This document shows positions 19,065-27,343 of a DNA stretch of 64,000 nucleotides, one piece after another. Source of the DNA: JAAYCB01 sp012744395. GTDB taxonomy: Bacteria; Planctomycetota; Planctomycetia; Pirellulales; Thermoguttaceae. Made by a program: the position numbers and the translations under genes. The notes beneath the pieces are model-generated. The model saw nothing but the letters and a program-made list of their open reading frames with translations. It did not search any database and had not been told where the DNA came from. The stretch lies in NCBI GenBank assembly GCA_028703175.1, contig JAQVNJ010000012.1:19486-83485 (forward strand), in the 5' to 3' direction. How positions within the stretch are numbered: position 1 is the stretch's first letter; every line of letters begins with the position of its first letter.

Positions 19065-21248
19065 TCATCGGCCCCTGCCACGGTCTCCTCTGCCACGGCC
19101 GCCGCCGTCGCCCGGGCGATTCGCCGACCGCCCGCTCCGAGCGGAGGGAGACGCCGCGCGGGTCGACCGCTGGCCGCCCGATCGGGCTGTCGCCGCCGGC
19201 GGGCGCGTGTAGCTCGGGCCGGCACGGCTAGTGCTGCCAGCCCGAACATTCCCGGAACTGCGAGTCTGCGGCGGCCGGACACTCGGCTGCGCGGGGCGGC
19301 GCACTTCCCGGTTCCCAGCCGCCGGCAATCGAGGGGTTTGGACCTTCGGCGCCGGCGAAGCGCTTGGGGATCTTGTCGGCGGCTGGCGGCGTTCGACCCG
19401 CGGCATCTTCGCTGCCGGCCCGCTCTCGCTCGGCCTGCCCCGATCCAGACTCGACGTCCGCCCGCGGTCGATCCGCGGTCTCTCCCCCGGCTTCGAGACT
19501 TCCGGCTGTCTCAATTCCGGCGGTTTCGCCGGCCGTTCGATCCGCGGCGTCTTCGCTGCCGGCCCGCTCTCGCCCGGCCTGCCCCGATCCAGACCCGGCG
19601 TTCGCCCGCGGTCGATCCGCGGTCTCTCCCCCGGCTTCGGGCCCTCCGGCGGTCTCAATTCCGGCGGTCTCGCCGGCCGTTCGACCCGCGGCGTCTTCGC
19701 TGCCGGCCCGCTCTCGCCCGGCCCGCCCCGATCCAGACCCGGCGTCCGCCCGCGGTCGATCCGCGGTCTCTCCCCCGGCTTCGGGCCCTCCGGCGGTCTC
19801 AATTCCGGCGGTCTCGCCGGCCGTTCGACCCGCGGCGTCTTCGCTGCCGGCCCGCTCTCGCCCGGCCTGCCCCGATCCAGACCCGGCGTCCGCCCCCGAT
19901 CGGGGGGCTGTCGTTTCAACTCAGGTCCTCGCCCGGAGGTGTGCCGGGCGGCATGGCGCAGATCGGGCGTCTCCGGCAGCGTCCACCGTTCTTTGAGCCG
20001 TTCGGCCCCGTCCCGCGGCGGTCCCCCCCCGGACCGTGTTCTCCCTTCACTAGTGCGTCGTGCCTCCACGAGCTTGTCGCGGACTTCCGTCGCACTGGCG
20101 CGCATTTCTCGCCGGACATCGTCGCCGATCGAATGCACGCGGCGATCGGGCCTGGACAGGACGTGCTTGACGTCGTCGGCCAGGACCACCTGTTTGAGGT
20201 GCTCGTAGCCGCGGTTCCTCTCGACGAATCGTTGCTGGTCGTGCCACGTGCGGGGCGGGCGGCGATCCTCGTGGCGATTGAAGTAATCGTGCCAGCCGCG
20301 GATGCGGTTCTCGTAGTCGATGCCGCGGCGGTGGAAGTGCCAGCGATCGTAGGACCAGAGCGGATCGTATCCGCGATGCCCGTGAAAATTGAACGAGGCG
20401 TAGATGCCGAAGCGCGAGTGCGAACCGTACCAGTCGCCGAAGTAATAATGGCTATAACCCGGCCGCACGAAGAGGTGAATGTACAGCCGACCAAGATCAA
20501 TCACGCGGCGGGGGCTGTAGTAGAATCCCGGCCGGACGTAGACCGTCCGGCGGAAGTAGACCGGGGCGAAGCACATGCCCCGATTCACGAGCTGGTAGTC
20601 CCAGTAGCCGGGCACGTAGATGCAGCCGTACGGTGTCCAGTTATAATGCGCCGGCACCCACACCCAGCCGTCGTGCCCCGCCGCCCAGTAGCCCGGCCGC
20701 CAGAGATAATCGTCGCGTTCGTATTCCCAGCAACCGTTGATCCAGAAGTGATCGTCCGAGGGGGCTGGGCTGGACGGGCCCTGTTCGAGACTCTCTGGGG
20801 GCGAGGGCAGGTATTCTACCTGCTGGGCCTCGACGGGCGCCCAGAGCCCGGGCACCCATTGATGCCCGTTGTCGGCCTGGCGCCAATAGCCGGGGACCCA
20901 GCGCTGACCCGGCGGAAACACGCGGTAAACCCCGGAAATCCAGATATAGTCCTCGCGCTCGTCGTCCCAGGCCCAGTAGCCCGAAATCCACGCGGCGTCT
21001 TCGTCGGGCTTGACTTCCGGCGGCATCTCCGGAACCGGCTCGGGCGGCGCCTTGGGCACGACGAGCCCCGGCTGCGGATCAAACGTCAGCGGTTCCGCAA
21101 ACGCCTCGTGAAGCGGCCCCCGCAACAAGTATTCCTCGTCTCCCTCCGCCGTTGCCGCAACCGGTTCCTGCGCAACAGCCTGGATGCTCATCCATGCCAA
21201 CGCCAGAATTGCCGCCGGCACTACAATCACGGATCGCTTTCCACACAT
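19065..21248 (-). CDS. YXWGXW-repeat protein with basic tandem-repeat tail
   Basis: 727 residues with a signal peptide (CGKRSVIVVPAAILALAW). Residues about 85-260 carry repeated W-x-P-G-Y-W / W-I-S-G-Y-W units, the YXWGXW family seen in planctomycete envelope proteins. A His/Tyr/Arg-rich middle part follows. The last third is low-complexity Pro/Arg/Gly sequence built from 48-residue repeats (D-R-G-R-T-P-G-L-D-R-G...). The role is probably structural in the cell envelope. I start at the ATG at 21248, which has GGAGGATC upstream, and not at a TTG five codons earlier. The antisense strand is open for over 1000 codons only because of base composition. Confidence 0.82.
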   Translation of the reverse strand: MCGKRSVIVVPAAILALAWMSIQAVAQEPVAATAEGDEEYLLRGPLHEAFAEPLTFDPQPGLVVPKAPPEPVPEMPPEVKPDEDAAWISGYWAWDDEREDYIWISGVYRVFPPGQRWVPGYWRQADNGHQWVPGLWAPVEAQQVEYLPSPPESLEQGPSSPAPSDDHFWINGCWEYERDDYLWRPGYWAAGHDGWVWVPAHYNWTPYGCIYVPGYWDYQLVNRGMCFAPVYFRRTVYVRPGFYYSPRRVIDLGRLYIHLFVRPGYSHYYFGDWYGSHSRFGIYASFNFHGHRGYDPLWSYDRWHFHRRGIDYENRIRGWHDYFNRHEDRRPPRTWHDQQRFVERNRGYEHLKQVVLADDVKHVLSRPDRRVHSIGDDVRREMRASATEVRDKLVEARRTSEGRTRSGGGPPRDGAERLKERWTLPETPDLRHAARHTSGRGPELKRQPPDRGRTPGLDRGRPGESGPAAKTPRVERPARPPELRPPEGPKPGERPRIDRGRTPGLDRGGPGESGPAAKTPRVERPARPPELRPPEGPKPGERPRIDRGRTPGLDRGRPGESGPAAKTPRIERPAKPPELRQPEVSKPGERPRIDRGRTSSLDRGRPSESGPAAKMPRVERRQPPTRSPSASPAPKVQTPRLPAAGNREVRRPAQPSVRPPQTRSSGNVRAGSTSRAGPSYTRPPAATARSGGQRSTRAASPSARSGRSANRPGDGGGRGRGDRGRGR
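19400..19915 (-). repeat. About 3.5 copies of a 144-bp in-frame tandem repeat
   Basis: Copies begin about 144 bases apart (the cgatccagac landmark recurs near 19441, 19585, 19729 and 19873). Each unit encodes 48 residues (P-E-L-R-P-P-E-G-P-K-P-G-E-R-P-R-I-D...). The middle copies are nearly identical and the outer ones diverged. This suggests recent expansion inside the coding sequence by slippage or recombination. Confidence 0.85.
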
Positions 21249-21449
21249 TGCCCGATCCTCCAAACGATGCCTCTTGTGAACTTCCGTCCACGCTGTTCCC
21301 GTTGACTATCCACTCGATCGCGGCCTCTGTCAAACCGCGTCCCCAGCGTCCGGGCCGTTCGATCATCCCAGCGGTGTCCGCCGGCATTGTCCGGCCGAAA
21401 AACCGGCACGGCCTGGCGAGCCATCGAAGCGGAAAACGGAAGTCAAGGC

Positions 21450-21484
21450 AAAAAGACCCCTCTCATGTACGCACACGAAAGGGG
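21450..21484 (-). terminator. Intrinsic terminator in the leader of the YXWGXW gene
   Basis: On the minus strand CCCCTTTC pairs fully with GAGAGGGG (one G-U), with a 12-base loop, followed by TCTTTTT. It sits about 200 bases upstream of the YXWGXW start and there is no minus-strand gene behind it. It could end a small RNA or act as a conditional terminator. The rest of 21249-21552 shows no gene. Confidence 0.55.
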
Positions 21485-21552
21485 CCCAACGTTGTCAGTT
21501 TTCCAAAATCCCGCCGACCGCGTCTGATTAAATCCTAGCGCTCCACTCGCGC

Positions 21553-21873
21553 TTGTCAAGCAATCGCCGCCGCAAAACGATCCCGGGAGCGCGCGGCCAA
21601 GAAAGCCATCGAGGAGGCACAGTCGTCAGTCAAGCGGCCAGATACGTGAAGATTGTTGAGTGGTCCGATGAAGATCAATGCTACGTCGGAAGCTGCCCCG
21701 GCTTGTTCTTTGGCGGTTGCCATGGCCAAGATGAGAAAGCGGTTTTCGCTCAACTGTGCGAGATTGTCGAAGAGACAATCCAGTTTTGTCACCGCGAGGG
21801 GAGGCCGCTGCCGCCTCCCACATCGGGTTACGATCTAGTCAATACGCTCGCAAGAATGACAACGAAGACTTGA
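21553..21873 (+). CDS. HicB-like antitoxin-family protein, start uncertain
   Basis: The conserved part, RYVKIVEWSDEDQCYVGSCP followed by GLFFGGCHGQDEKAVFAQLC, matches the HicB-like domain (partial RNase-H fold) that neutralises HicA toxins. There is no helix-turn-helix or ribbon-helix-helix tail and no hicA gene on either side, so this is a solo copy. The only in-frame starts are TTG at 21553 and GTG at 21646. The GTG would cut into the conserved R-Y, and neither has good ribosome-site spacing (GAGGAGG lies at 21610-21616). The true start may have been lost. Up to 106 residues. Confidence 0.6.
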   Translation: MSSNRRRKTIPGARGQESHRGGTVVSQAARYVKIVEWSDEDQCYVGSCPGLFFGGCHGQDEKAVFAQLCEIVEETIQFCHREGRPLPPPTSGYDLVNTLARMTTKT

Positions 21874-21918
21874 CCCGGCGGCTCAAGTCGCGGGGCAAGC
21901 CCGCACGGTAGGGTCGAG

Positions 21919-22020
21919 GTTCCCAAGCTGGAGCTTGGCAACCAGGGGCAATTGGCTCAAATCGCCGCGGGGGCCATACGGTCGGGGGGTAGCCGGGGTT
22001 CCTGGAGCTTGGGAACCAGG
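21919..22020. repeat. Dispersed palindrome, one full and one truncated copy
   Basis: GGTTCCCAAGCT-gg-AGCTTGGCAACC (21919-21944) and a truncated copy around 21998-22020 (GGAGCTTGGGAACC). This is the same family as at 13080-13226 and 44231-44257. The gap 21874-22107 holds nothing else I recognise, although the promoter of the secretion operon should lie here. Confidence 0.75.
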
Positions 22021-22107
22021 AAAGATTGGTGAGTGGTCCCATTTTTGCGTGCGCGCGGGCTTCGAGCGTCGTTGATTCCTACAGGCGCTCGGCGCGCCCG
22101 GTGATTG

Positions 22108-23361
22108 ATGCACGGCAAAGCGTCCCCGATTCGTGGCCGGACGATATCCCAGTCTCTCCGGAACCGTGATCTGCGTCTCGGAGGGCCGCCCGCCGAGCGA
22201 GCCGGCGGATCGGTCGATCGGCTTCCGTACCGCAACCTGCGCGCTGTTCCTCGGTATCTCCAACCTCAACCGGTGCAAGCCGTGGGAACCGGACAATCCA
22301 ATACCGCGATCACGCTCGAACAGTTGGTCGCCTTGAACGACGAGATGGCGGCGCTGATTCGCGCCGGCGTCCCCTTGGAGCAGGGGCTCAAGGCACTTGG
22401 CGGCGACCTGCCCGGACGGTCCGGAAAGCTGGCCGAAATGCTGGCCGACCGCCTGAACGCCGGCGAGAGCCTGTCCCAGATACTCGCCGACCCGGAGCAG
22501 CGGTTCCCGCCGGTCTGGCGGGCCGTGGTCGAGGCGGGTCTGCGGTCCGGCCACCTGGCGGCGGCCATGGAGTCGCTCTCGGCGACATCGCGGAGAATTG
22601 CCGATCTACGCAAGATCGTGGCCGCCGGAATCGTCTATCCGGCGATCGTCGTCACGCTGGCCTACCTGCTCCTGTTGTTTCTCTTGACGTGGCTGGTTCC
22701 GGTTGCGTTGCAGGCGAACCTGGAATTGGCCGGGCGCTCCGAGCCGCTCCTGGCCGCGCTCCACGGGCTTGGGCGGACCGCCGGCTGGTGGGCGATTCCC
22801 TTGCCGCTGACGGTGGCCCTGGTTTGCGGCGTGTGTTGGTGGCGATCGGGCCAGGCACTCTGGAGCAGGGGCCGCGCCAGCGCCTGGAGACCTGGCCGGA
22901 GCCTGCCGGGGACCGGCTTTCGCCAGGCCCTGCGGATGGGGCGGATGGCCACGTTCAGCGAGGTGATCGCGCTGCTCCTCCGCGCGCAGGTACCGCTCGG
23001 CGACGCGGCCGTCCTCGCCGCCGAGGCCAGCGGCGATCCGTCGATCATCTCCGCCGCGCGTCAAATCGCCGACGCGCTGCGGCGCGGCGAGGTTTTCCAG
23101 AAATACGAGGACTTGCCGCCGGAGTTGCCGCCGCTGTTCGGCTGGCTGCTCTCGTCCGGCGGGCGGCCGGATGATTTGACGGACGCCCTGTCGCGAACCG
23201 CCGCCGTCTATCGCACCAGGGCATCGCGGGCGGCGAGGGCGGCCGCCGTCTACCTGCCGGTTTCACTCACCCTCTTCGCGGGCGGAACCGCTACGTTGCT
23301 TTGCGCGCTGGTCACGTTCCTGCCGATTGTCAGGCTCTACGACCACCTGGCATTGCCTTGA
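22108..23361 (+). CDS. GspF-like type II secretion / pilus platform protein (copy 1)
   Basis: 417 residues at most. It contains a GspF/PilC domain (VALNDEMAALIRAGVPLEQG ... FPPVWRAVVEAGLRSGHL) and at least three hydrophobic segments (near residues 180-205, 225-245 and 390-412). GspF proteins are the inner-membrane platform that couples the assembly ATPase to pseudopilin polymerisation. The first 55-60 residues are not like the family, and no ribosome site precedes the ATG at 22108. A GTG at 22275 may be the real start. First gene of a seven-gene operon; the next two genes are also GspF-like. Confidence 0.78.
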   Translation: MHGKASPIRGRTISQSLRNRDLRLGGPPAERAGGSVDRLPYRNLRAVPRYLQPQPVQAVGTGQSNTAITLEQLVALNDEMAALIRAGVPLEQGLKALGGDLPGRSGKLAEMLADRLNAGESLSQILADPEQRFPPVWRAVVEAGLRSGHLAAAMESLSATSRRIADLRKIVAAGIVYPAIVVTLAYLLLLFLLTWLVPVALQANLELAGRSEPLLAALHGLGRTAGWWAIPLPLTVALVCGVCWWRSGQALWSRGRASAWRPGRSLPGTGFRQALRMGRMATFSEVIALLLRAQVPLGDAAVLAAEASGDPSIISAARQIADALRRGEVFQKYEDLPPELPPLFGWLLSSGGRPDDLTDALSRTAAVYRTRASRAARAAAVYLPVSLTLFAGGTATLLCALVTFLPIVRLYDHLALP

Positions 23362-23418
23362 GCCGCCGCAGCGCGGAACTGGAGAATCAATCGACCCCGG
23401 AAAGAACAGGCCAGTCCG

Positions 23419-24606
23419 ATGATCCGCTACCGATACACCGCGGAAGGCCCAAACGGCGAGCGGGTCGACGGCCACGTCGACGCCGCATCGGTCGCCGATG
23501 CGCGGCGGCGGCTCGCCGACGAGGGGCTCCGTGTTCTGGAGATCATCGCATCCGGCGGCCCCGCCGACGAGATCCCCGCGGAGGCTCTTTCTGTCGAGGA
23601 GGCCCGCGAGTTGGTCGGCAGCGTGGCCCAATGGAGCGCCGCCGGATTGCCGCTGGCGGCAGGGCTACGGGCGGCCGGCCAGGAGAGCGGCAGTCCCAAG
23701 CTGGCCCGGGCATTCGATTGGCTCGCCGATCAGCTCGAGCGGGGCCGCCCACTGGAGGAAGTCCTCGATGCCTCGGCCGGATTCCTTCCGGTCCACGTCA
23801 ACGGCCTGGTTCGGGCGGCCCTCTTAACGGGCCAACTCGGACCTGCCCTGACCGAACTGGTCGAACACCACCGCGATGCCGCATCGCTCCGCCAGAGCAT
23901 TCGCGACGGATTGGCCTACCCGCTCCTCGTCCTGGGCATGGCAACCGTGATCCTGGCCCTCGTCATCGTCTTCGTCGCCGGCGGCTTCGAGGAGATCTAC
24001 GACGAGTTCGCGGTCCAACTCCCGGCGGTGACCGTCGTCTTCTTCGGCTTTCGCCGCGCGGCAGGCTGGCTGTTGCCGCTTGTCGCAGCCCTTGCGCTGA
24101 TCCTTGGAACGCTGCTCCGCTGGCGGTTGGGCCGTGCCGGTTGGCACCGCCTGCTGAGCTCGGCGCCGGTCCTCGGCCCAATCTGCCACTGGCTCGGCCT
24201 GCTCGAATGGATCGGGCTCCTGCAAGTCCTGGTCCGCAACGGGATGACGCTGTTCGACGCCCTGCGGCTCTCGGCCGGCGGGACCTCGAATGCCAACGTC
24301 GGCCAGATCGCCCGCGCGCTGGCCGAGGGGGTCGGCCGGGGCAGAAGCCTCTCGCAGGCGATCGCATCGCAGCGGCAGTTGCCCGCCTCGCTGGTTCCGC
24401 TCGTCCGTTGGGGCGAGCAGGCCGGCGGACTCGTCGAGTCGCTCGCCATGGGTTGCGAAATGCTCGAGGACCGCATCCGCATGCGGTCCTTGTGGCTGCA
24501 TGCAGCCCTGCCGCCGCTGCTGTTTTTGTCGATCGGCTGCGTGGTCCTGCTCGTGGTCGGGGCGCTGTTCTTCCCCTTGATCCACCTCGTATCGAGCCTT
24601 TCCTGA
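23419..24606 (+). CDS. GspF-like type II secretion / pilus platform protein (copy 2)
   Basis: 395 residues, the most canonical GspF/PilC of the three. It starts MIRYRYTAEGPNGERVDGHV, the family's N-terminal Y-x-A-x-x-x-x-G motif. Two GspF repeats follow (RELVGSVAQWSAAGLPLAAG and GLLQVLVRNGMTLFDALRL), with membrane segments near 180-200, 215-235 and 365-390. It would form the cytoplasmic-membrane platform of a type II secretion or type IV-pilus-like machine. It lies 57 bases after copy 1 and 10 bases before copy 3, so all three are in one transcript. No GspE ATPase is in the window. Confidence 0.88.
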   Translation: MIRYRYTAEGPNGERVDGHVDAASVADARRRLADEGLRVLEIIASGGPADEIPAEALSVEEARELVGSVAQWSAAGLPLAAGLRAAGQESGSPKLARAFDWLADQLERGRPLEEVLDASAGFLPVHVNGLVRAALLTGQLGPALTELVEHHRDAASLRQSIRDGLAYPLLVLGMATVILALVIVFVAGGFEEIYDEFAVQLPAVTVVFFGFRRAAGWLLPLVAALALILGTLLRWRLGRAGWHRLLSSAPVLGPICHWLGLLEWIGLLQVLVRNGMTLFDALRLSAGGTSNANVGQIARALAEGVGRGRSLSQAIASQRQLPASLVPLVRWGEQAGGLVESLAMGCEMLEDRIRMRSLWLHAALPPLLFLSIGCVVLLVVGALFFPLIHLVSSLS

Positions 24607-24616
24607 GGAACCCGCG

Positions 24617-25888
24617 ATGGTCGAGGGACTGCTGGCATTCTTCCTTTCCGCGGCGCTGGCGATTGCCGGCCTGGCGATCCTCTGGGCGCAGGGCCGGGCA
24701 TGGGCGGAGAACCGCCGGACGATTGCCCCCGACTGGCTGGCAAGCGCCACGACGGCCCTCGGCTGGGTGCTGTTTCTCGTCGGAGTGTTCGCCGCCGTCG
24801 GCCTCATGGCCCATGCCTTCTTCCTCCTGGCGTGGATCGTCGCGGCCCTGATCCTGATCACCCTCTTCCACCGCTACCGCGCCGTCGAGCGGCGCTCGCT
24901 CCTCTGGACCCTGATGCTCGCCGCCGAACGCGGGATTCCCCTCCACACGGCCGCCCGGGCATTTGCCGAGGAACGCCGCGACGCGACCGGGCAGCGCGTG
25001 CGGGACCTGGCCGAGTATCTCGAAGCCGGCCTGCCGCTGGCCCTGGCGCTCAAACGCTCGCACCTTCACTTCCCCCAGGCGGTGCTGCTCTCCGCGGAGC
25101 TCGGCCAGCAGACGGGCAATCTCGGCAGCGCTCTGCGGAAGGCGCTCGGCCGCGGCGACGACGCGGAATTTGTCTTCCGATCGGCGGTCGAGAGGGTTTT
25201 CTACCTGGCCTGCCTCGTCTTCATCGGACTCTGCATCCTGACGTTCATGATGGTCAAGATCGTGCCGGCCCTCGTCAAAATCCTCACTGAGTTCTCGGTG
25301 ACGGCGCCAGCCGCCTTGCGTGCGCTGATCACGGTCTCGCGGGTCTTGATCGACTTCTGGCCGGCGATCCTGCTGCTGGCGGCTCTGGGGCTGGTGATCC
25401 TGGTCCGCAGTCTCTCCCGCCAGACGGTCTACTCGCCGCGCTACTTGCCCGGAATGATCGCAAGCTGGCAACGGGCGGACCGCAGCGTGATCCTGCAATG
25501 GCTGGCGCACGCGGTCCGGCAAGGCCGGCCCCTGCCGGAGATGATGCGGCTGGTGGCGGGCTACCTCACCCGCGCCGGCCTCCGCCGCAAGTTGCAGCGG
25601 GCGGCGAAACGCATCGACCAAGGCGCGGAATGGACCGGCTGCCTGCAAAAGTGCGGATTGATCGGCAAGCCGGAGGCCGCCGTGTTCCGCGCGGCCGAGC
25701 GGACCGGCAACCTCGCCTGGGCCCTTGAGGAGATGGCCGAAAGCCACGTGCGGCGCTCGGTCTACCGGATTCAGGCATGGGTCAACGTGGCGTTTCCGGC
25801 GTCGCTGCTGGCCCTCGGCGGATGCGTGCTGCTGATCGCCTTCGCCATCCTCTCCCCCCTGTTCAAGATGATCCTCTGCTTGACATGA
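24617..25888 (+). CDS. GspF-like type II secretion / pilus platform protein (copy 3)
   Basis: 423 residues. It differs from copies 1 and 2 in having two extra membrane helices at the N-terminus (about 5-25 and 48-83) before the first GspF repeat (LMLAAERGIPLHTAARAFAE). The second repeat is LAHAVRQGRPLPEMMRLVAG, and a final helix ends the protein. The mid-protein membrane segments are strong. It has an ATGA overlap with the following prepilin-like gene, which indicates coupled translation. It may be a specialised platform subunit forming a heteromer with copies 1 and 2. This is inference; known systems use a single GspF. Confidence 0.82.
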   Translation: MVEGLLAFFLSAALAIAGLAILWAQGRAWAENRRTIAPDWLASATTALGWVLFLVGVFAAVGLMAHAFFLLAWIVAALILITLFHRYRAVERRSLLWTLMLAAERGIPLHTAARAFAEERRDATGQRVRDLAEYLEAGLPLALALKRSHLHFPQAVLLSAELGQQTGNLGSALRKALGRGDDAEFVFRSAVERVFYLACLVFIGLCILTFMMVKIVPALVKILTEFSVTAPAALRALITVSRVLIDFWPAILLLAALGLVILVRSLSRQTVYSPRYLPGMIASWQRADRSVILQWLAHAVRQGRPLPEMMRLVAGYLTRAGLRRKLQRAAKRIDQGAEWTGCLQKCGLIGKPEAAVFRAAERTGNLAWALEEMAESHVRRSVYRIQAWVNVAFPASLLALGGCVLLIAFAILSPLFKMILCLT

Positions 25889-26292
25889 GAAGCTCCCAAC
25901 ACAGACGCGGCGTTCTCCTCTACGAGGCGATGATGGCCCTCGCCTTGGCGATGGCCCTCTCGGTCGGCGTCGCGCAGATTCTGACCGTGGTCGCCAACCA
26001 GCGCCACCTCGCCCGGCAACGCGCCGCAGCCGTCCTCGAGGCGGGAAACCTGATGGAGCAGATCGCCGCCCGCCCCTGGGAACAGACGGCACCCGGCCAA
26101 TCGCCGGTCAGCCTCTCAGAAGCCTGCCGCCAGTGGCTGCCCGGTGCGGAACTGAAGCTCGAAATCACCGACGAGAAGCCCGACGCCAGGCGAATCCGCA
26201 TCGAAATCGCCTGGCATGACCCCTTGGGCCAACGCGCCGCGCCGGTCTGCCTCGTCGGCTGGAAATTCCCTGCCAAGGAGGAAGGGCGATGA
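25885..26292 (+). CDS. Prepilin-like protein with atypical cleavage site
   Basis: 135 residues. The N-terminus RRG-VLLYEAMMALALAMALSV has a glycine followed by a hydrophobic helix with glutamate at position +5, so it fits the type III (prepilin peptidase) signal although the usual F-T-L is replaced by V-L-L-Y. The rest is a small soluble domain (EITDEKPDARRIRIEIAW). It is likely a minor pseudopilin of the GspI/PilV kind. It overlaps the gene before (ATGA) and the gene after (ATGA), so it is fully embedded in the operon. Confidence 0.75.
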   Translation: MRSSQHRRGVLLYEAMMALALAMALSVGVAQILTVVANQRHLARQRAAAVLEAGNLMEQIAARPWEQTAPGQSPVSLSEACRQWLPGAELKLEITDEKPDARRIRIEIAWHDPLGQRAAPVCLVGWKFPAKEEGR

Positions 26293-26819
26293 AACGCCGC
26301 CGCGGTTTCAGCCTCGTTGAGTGCGTCGTGGCCATCGGCCTGATTGCCGTGGCCTTCACGACCGTTGCCGTGGCGACCGGCGGCATCCGGCGGGCACTCG
26401 CCCGACTGCGTGCCGACGTGGAGATCGAACTGGGGATCGAGCGGTTGGCGATCCAGCTTCGCGCCGACGCCCACGAGGCGCTCGCGGCCGACCTGCCCGC
26501 GCCAGTCGAGCAGTCGGCGCCGGCCGGCTCGCTCCGGCTGACTCTCCACGGCCAGCGGCGGATCGACTACTCGATCCGGGCGGAACGGATCGAGCGGGTG
26601 GTTCGCCAGCAAGGCACGGTCGCGCACCGCGAGACCTACCGGCTGCCCGGTTCGCCGGCCGTTTGTTGGACGCTGTCGAGCGGCGCCGCCGCGCCGATCG
26701 TCGCACTCCAGGTCGCCCCCGCGCCGCCGGGCGGCGCCGACTCGATCGCCAGAGGCGGCGTGGAGATCCAGGCCGCCGTGGGACTCCTCGGACCGCTGCC
26801 GCCGGGAGAAATGCCATGA
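26289..26819 (+). CDS. Prepilin-like minor pseudopilin
   Basis: 176 residues. The start MKRRRG-FSLVECVVAIGLI is a textbook type III signal: basic leader, G at -1, F at +1, E at +5, then a hydrophobic helix. The rest is a mostly beta domain without recognisable family features, of a size fitting GspJ/PilW-type minor pseudopilins. Four-base ATGA overlaps join it to the genes on both sides. It would be processed by a prepilin peptidase encoded elsewhere. Confidence 0.8.
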   Translation: MKRRRGFSLVECVVAIGLIAVAFTTVAVATGGIRRALARLRADVEIELGIERLAIQLRADAHEALAADLPAPVEQSAPAGSLRLTLHGQRRIDYSIRAERIERVVRQQGTVAHRETYRLPGSPAVCWTLSSGAAAPIVALQVAPAPPGGADSIARGGVEIQAAVGLLGPLPPGEMP

Positions 26820-27343
26820 TCTGTCCGATCGATTCTGCCGAACCGTTCGCCCCGCGTCTGGCGACGCCTGGCGGCGGCTTTCGCCGCGGAACACTCCGCG
26901 GCCCAAGGCGGCCAGTCGTCGCCGATCGAGTCCGCCGCGCCGGATCGGTCCTGGCACTCGTCCTGGCGAGCCTGCTCGTGGCGAGCATGTTGGGGCTGGC
27001 GCTGCTGAAAACAGTCCTCGTCCACCACCGCCAGGCGCGCCTCCTCGGCGGCCAGCACCAGGCCCTCTGGCTGGCCGAGGCGGGCGTGCAGAGGGCGATC
27101 CGCGGACTGGCCGCTTCGCCGGACTACGAGGGGGAAACGTGGGAGGTCACCGCAGAGACGCTCGGCGCGGCCCGGCCGGCCGTGGTGACGATCCAGGTCG
27201 CCAAGAGTGAATCGAAAGGGGATCGGACAATTCGGGTCGAGGCCCGCCTCGGCCGCGCGCCGGAAGCGAACGTTTACCGCAGGGAGCTGGCGGTCAGGGC
27301 CGCTCAAGTCGTCAATCCTGAAACGGAGCGAAACCGATTATGA
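26816..27343 (+). CDS. GspK/PilX-like minor pilin component
   Basis: 175 residues starting at an ATG that overlaps the preceding stop (ATGA). The N-terminal 40 residues are Arg/Pro-rich and unlike a classical prepilin leader. Then RRAGSVLALVLASLLVASML gives a hydrophobic helix without the +5 glutamate, which is a property of GspK and PilX proteins. The pattern QALWLAEAGVQRAIRGLA (about residues 81-98) is the A-E-A-G-x-x-x-A motif common after the helix in PilX/GspK. The true start may lie downstream of the Arg-rich part. It again overlaps the next gene by ATGA. Confidence 0.72.
   Translation: MICPIDSAEPFAPRLATPGGGFRRGTLRGPRRPVVADRVRRAGSVLALVLASLLVASMLGLALLKTVLVHHRQARLLGGQHQALWLAEAGVQRAIRGLAASPDYEGETWEVTAETLGAARPAVVTIQVAKSESKGDRTIRVEARLGRAPEANVYRRELAVRAAQVVNPETERNRL

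Noticed and set aside
18141..21305. Open frame of 1054 codons on the plus strand across the lactonase and YXWGXW genes
   Set aside because: Shadow of two real minus-strand genes; it bridges their intergenic gap and has no recognisable domain.
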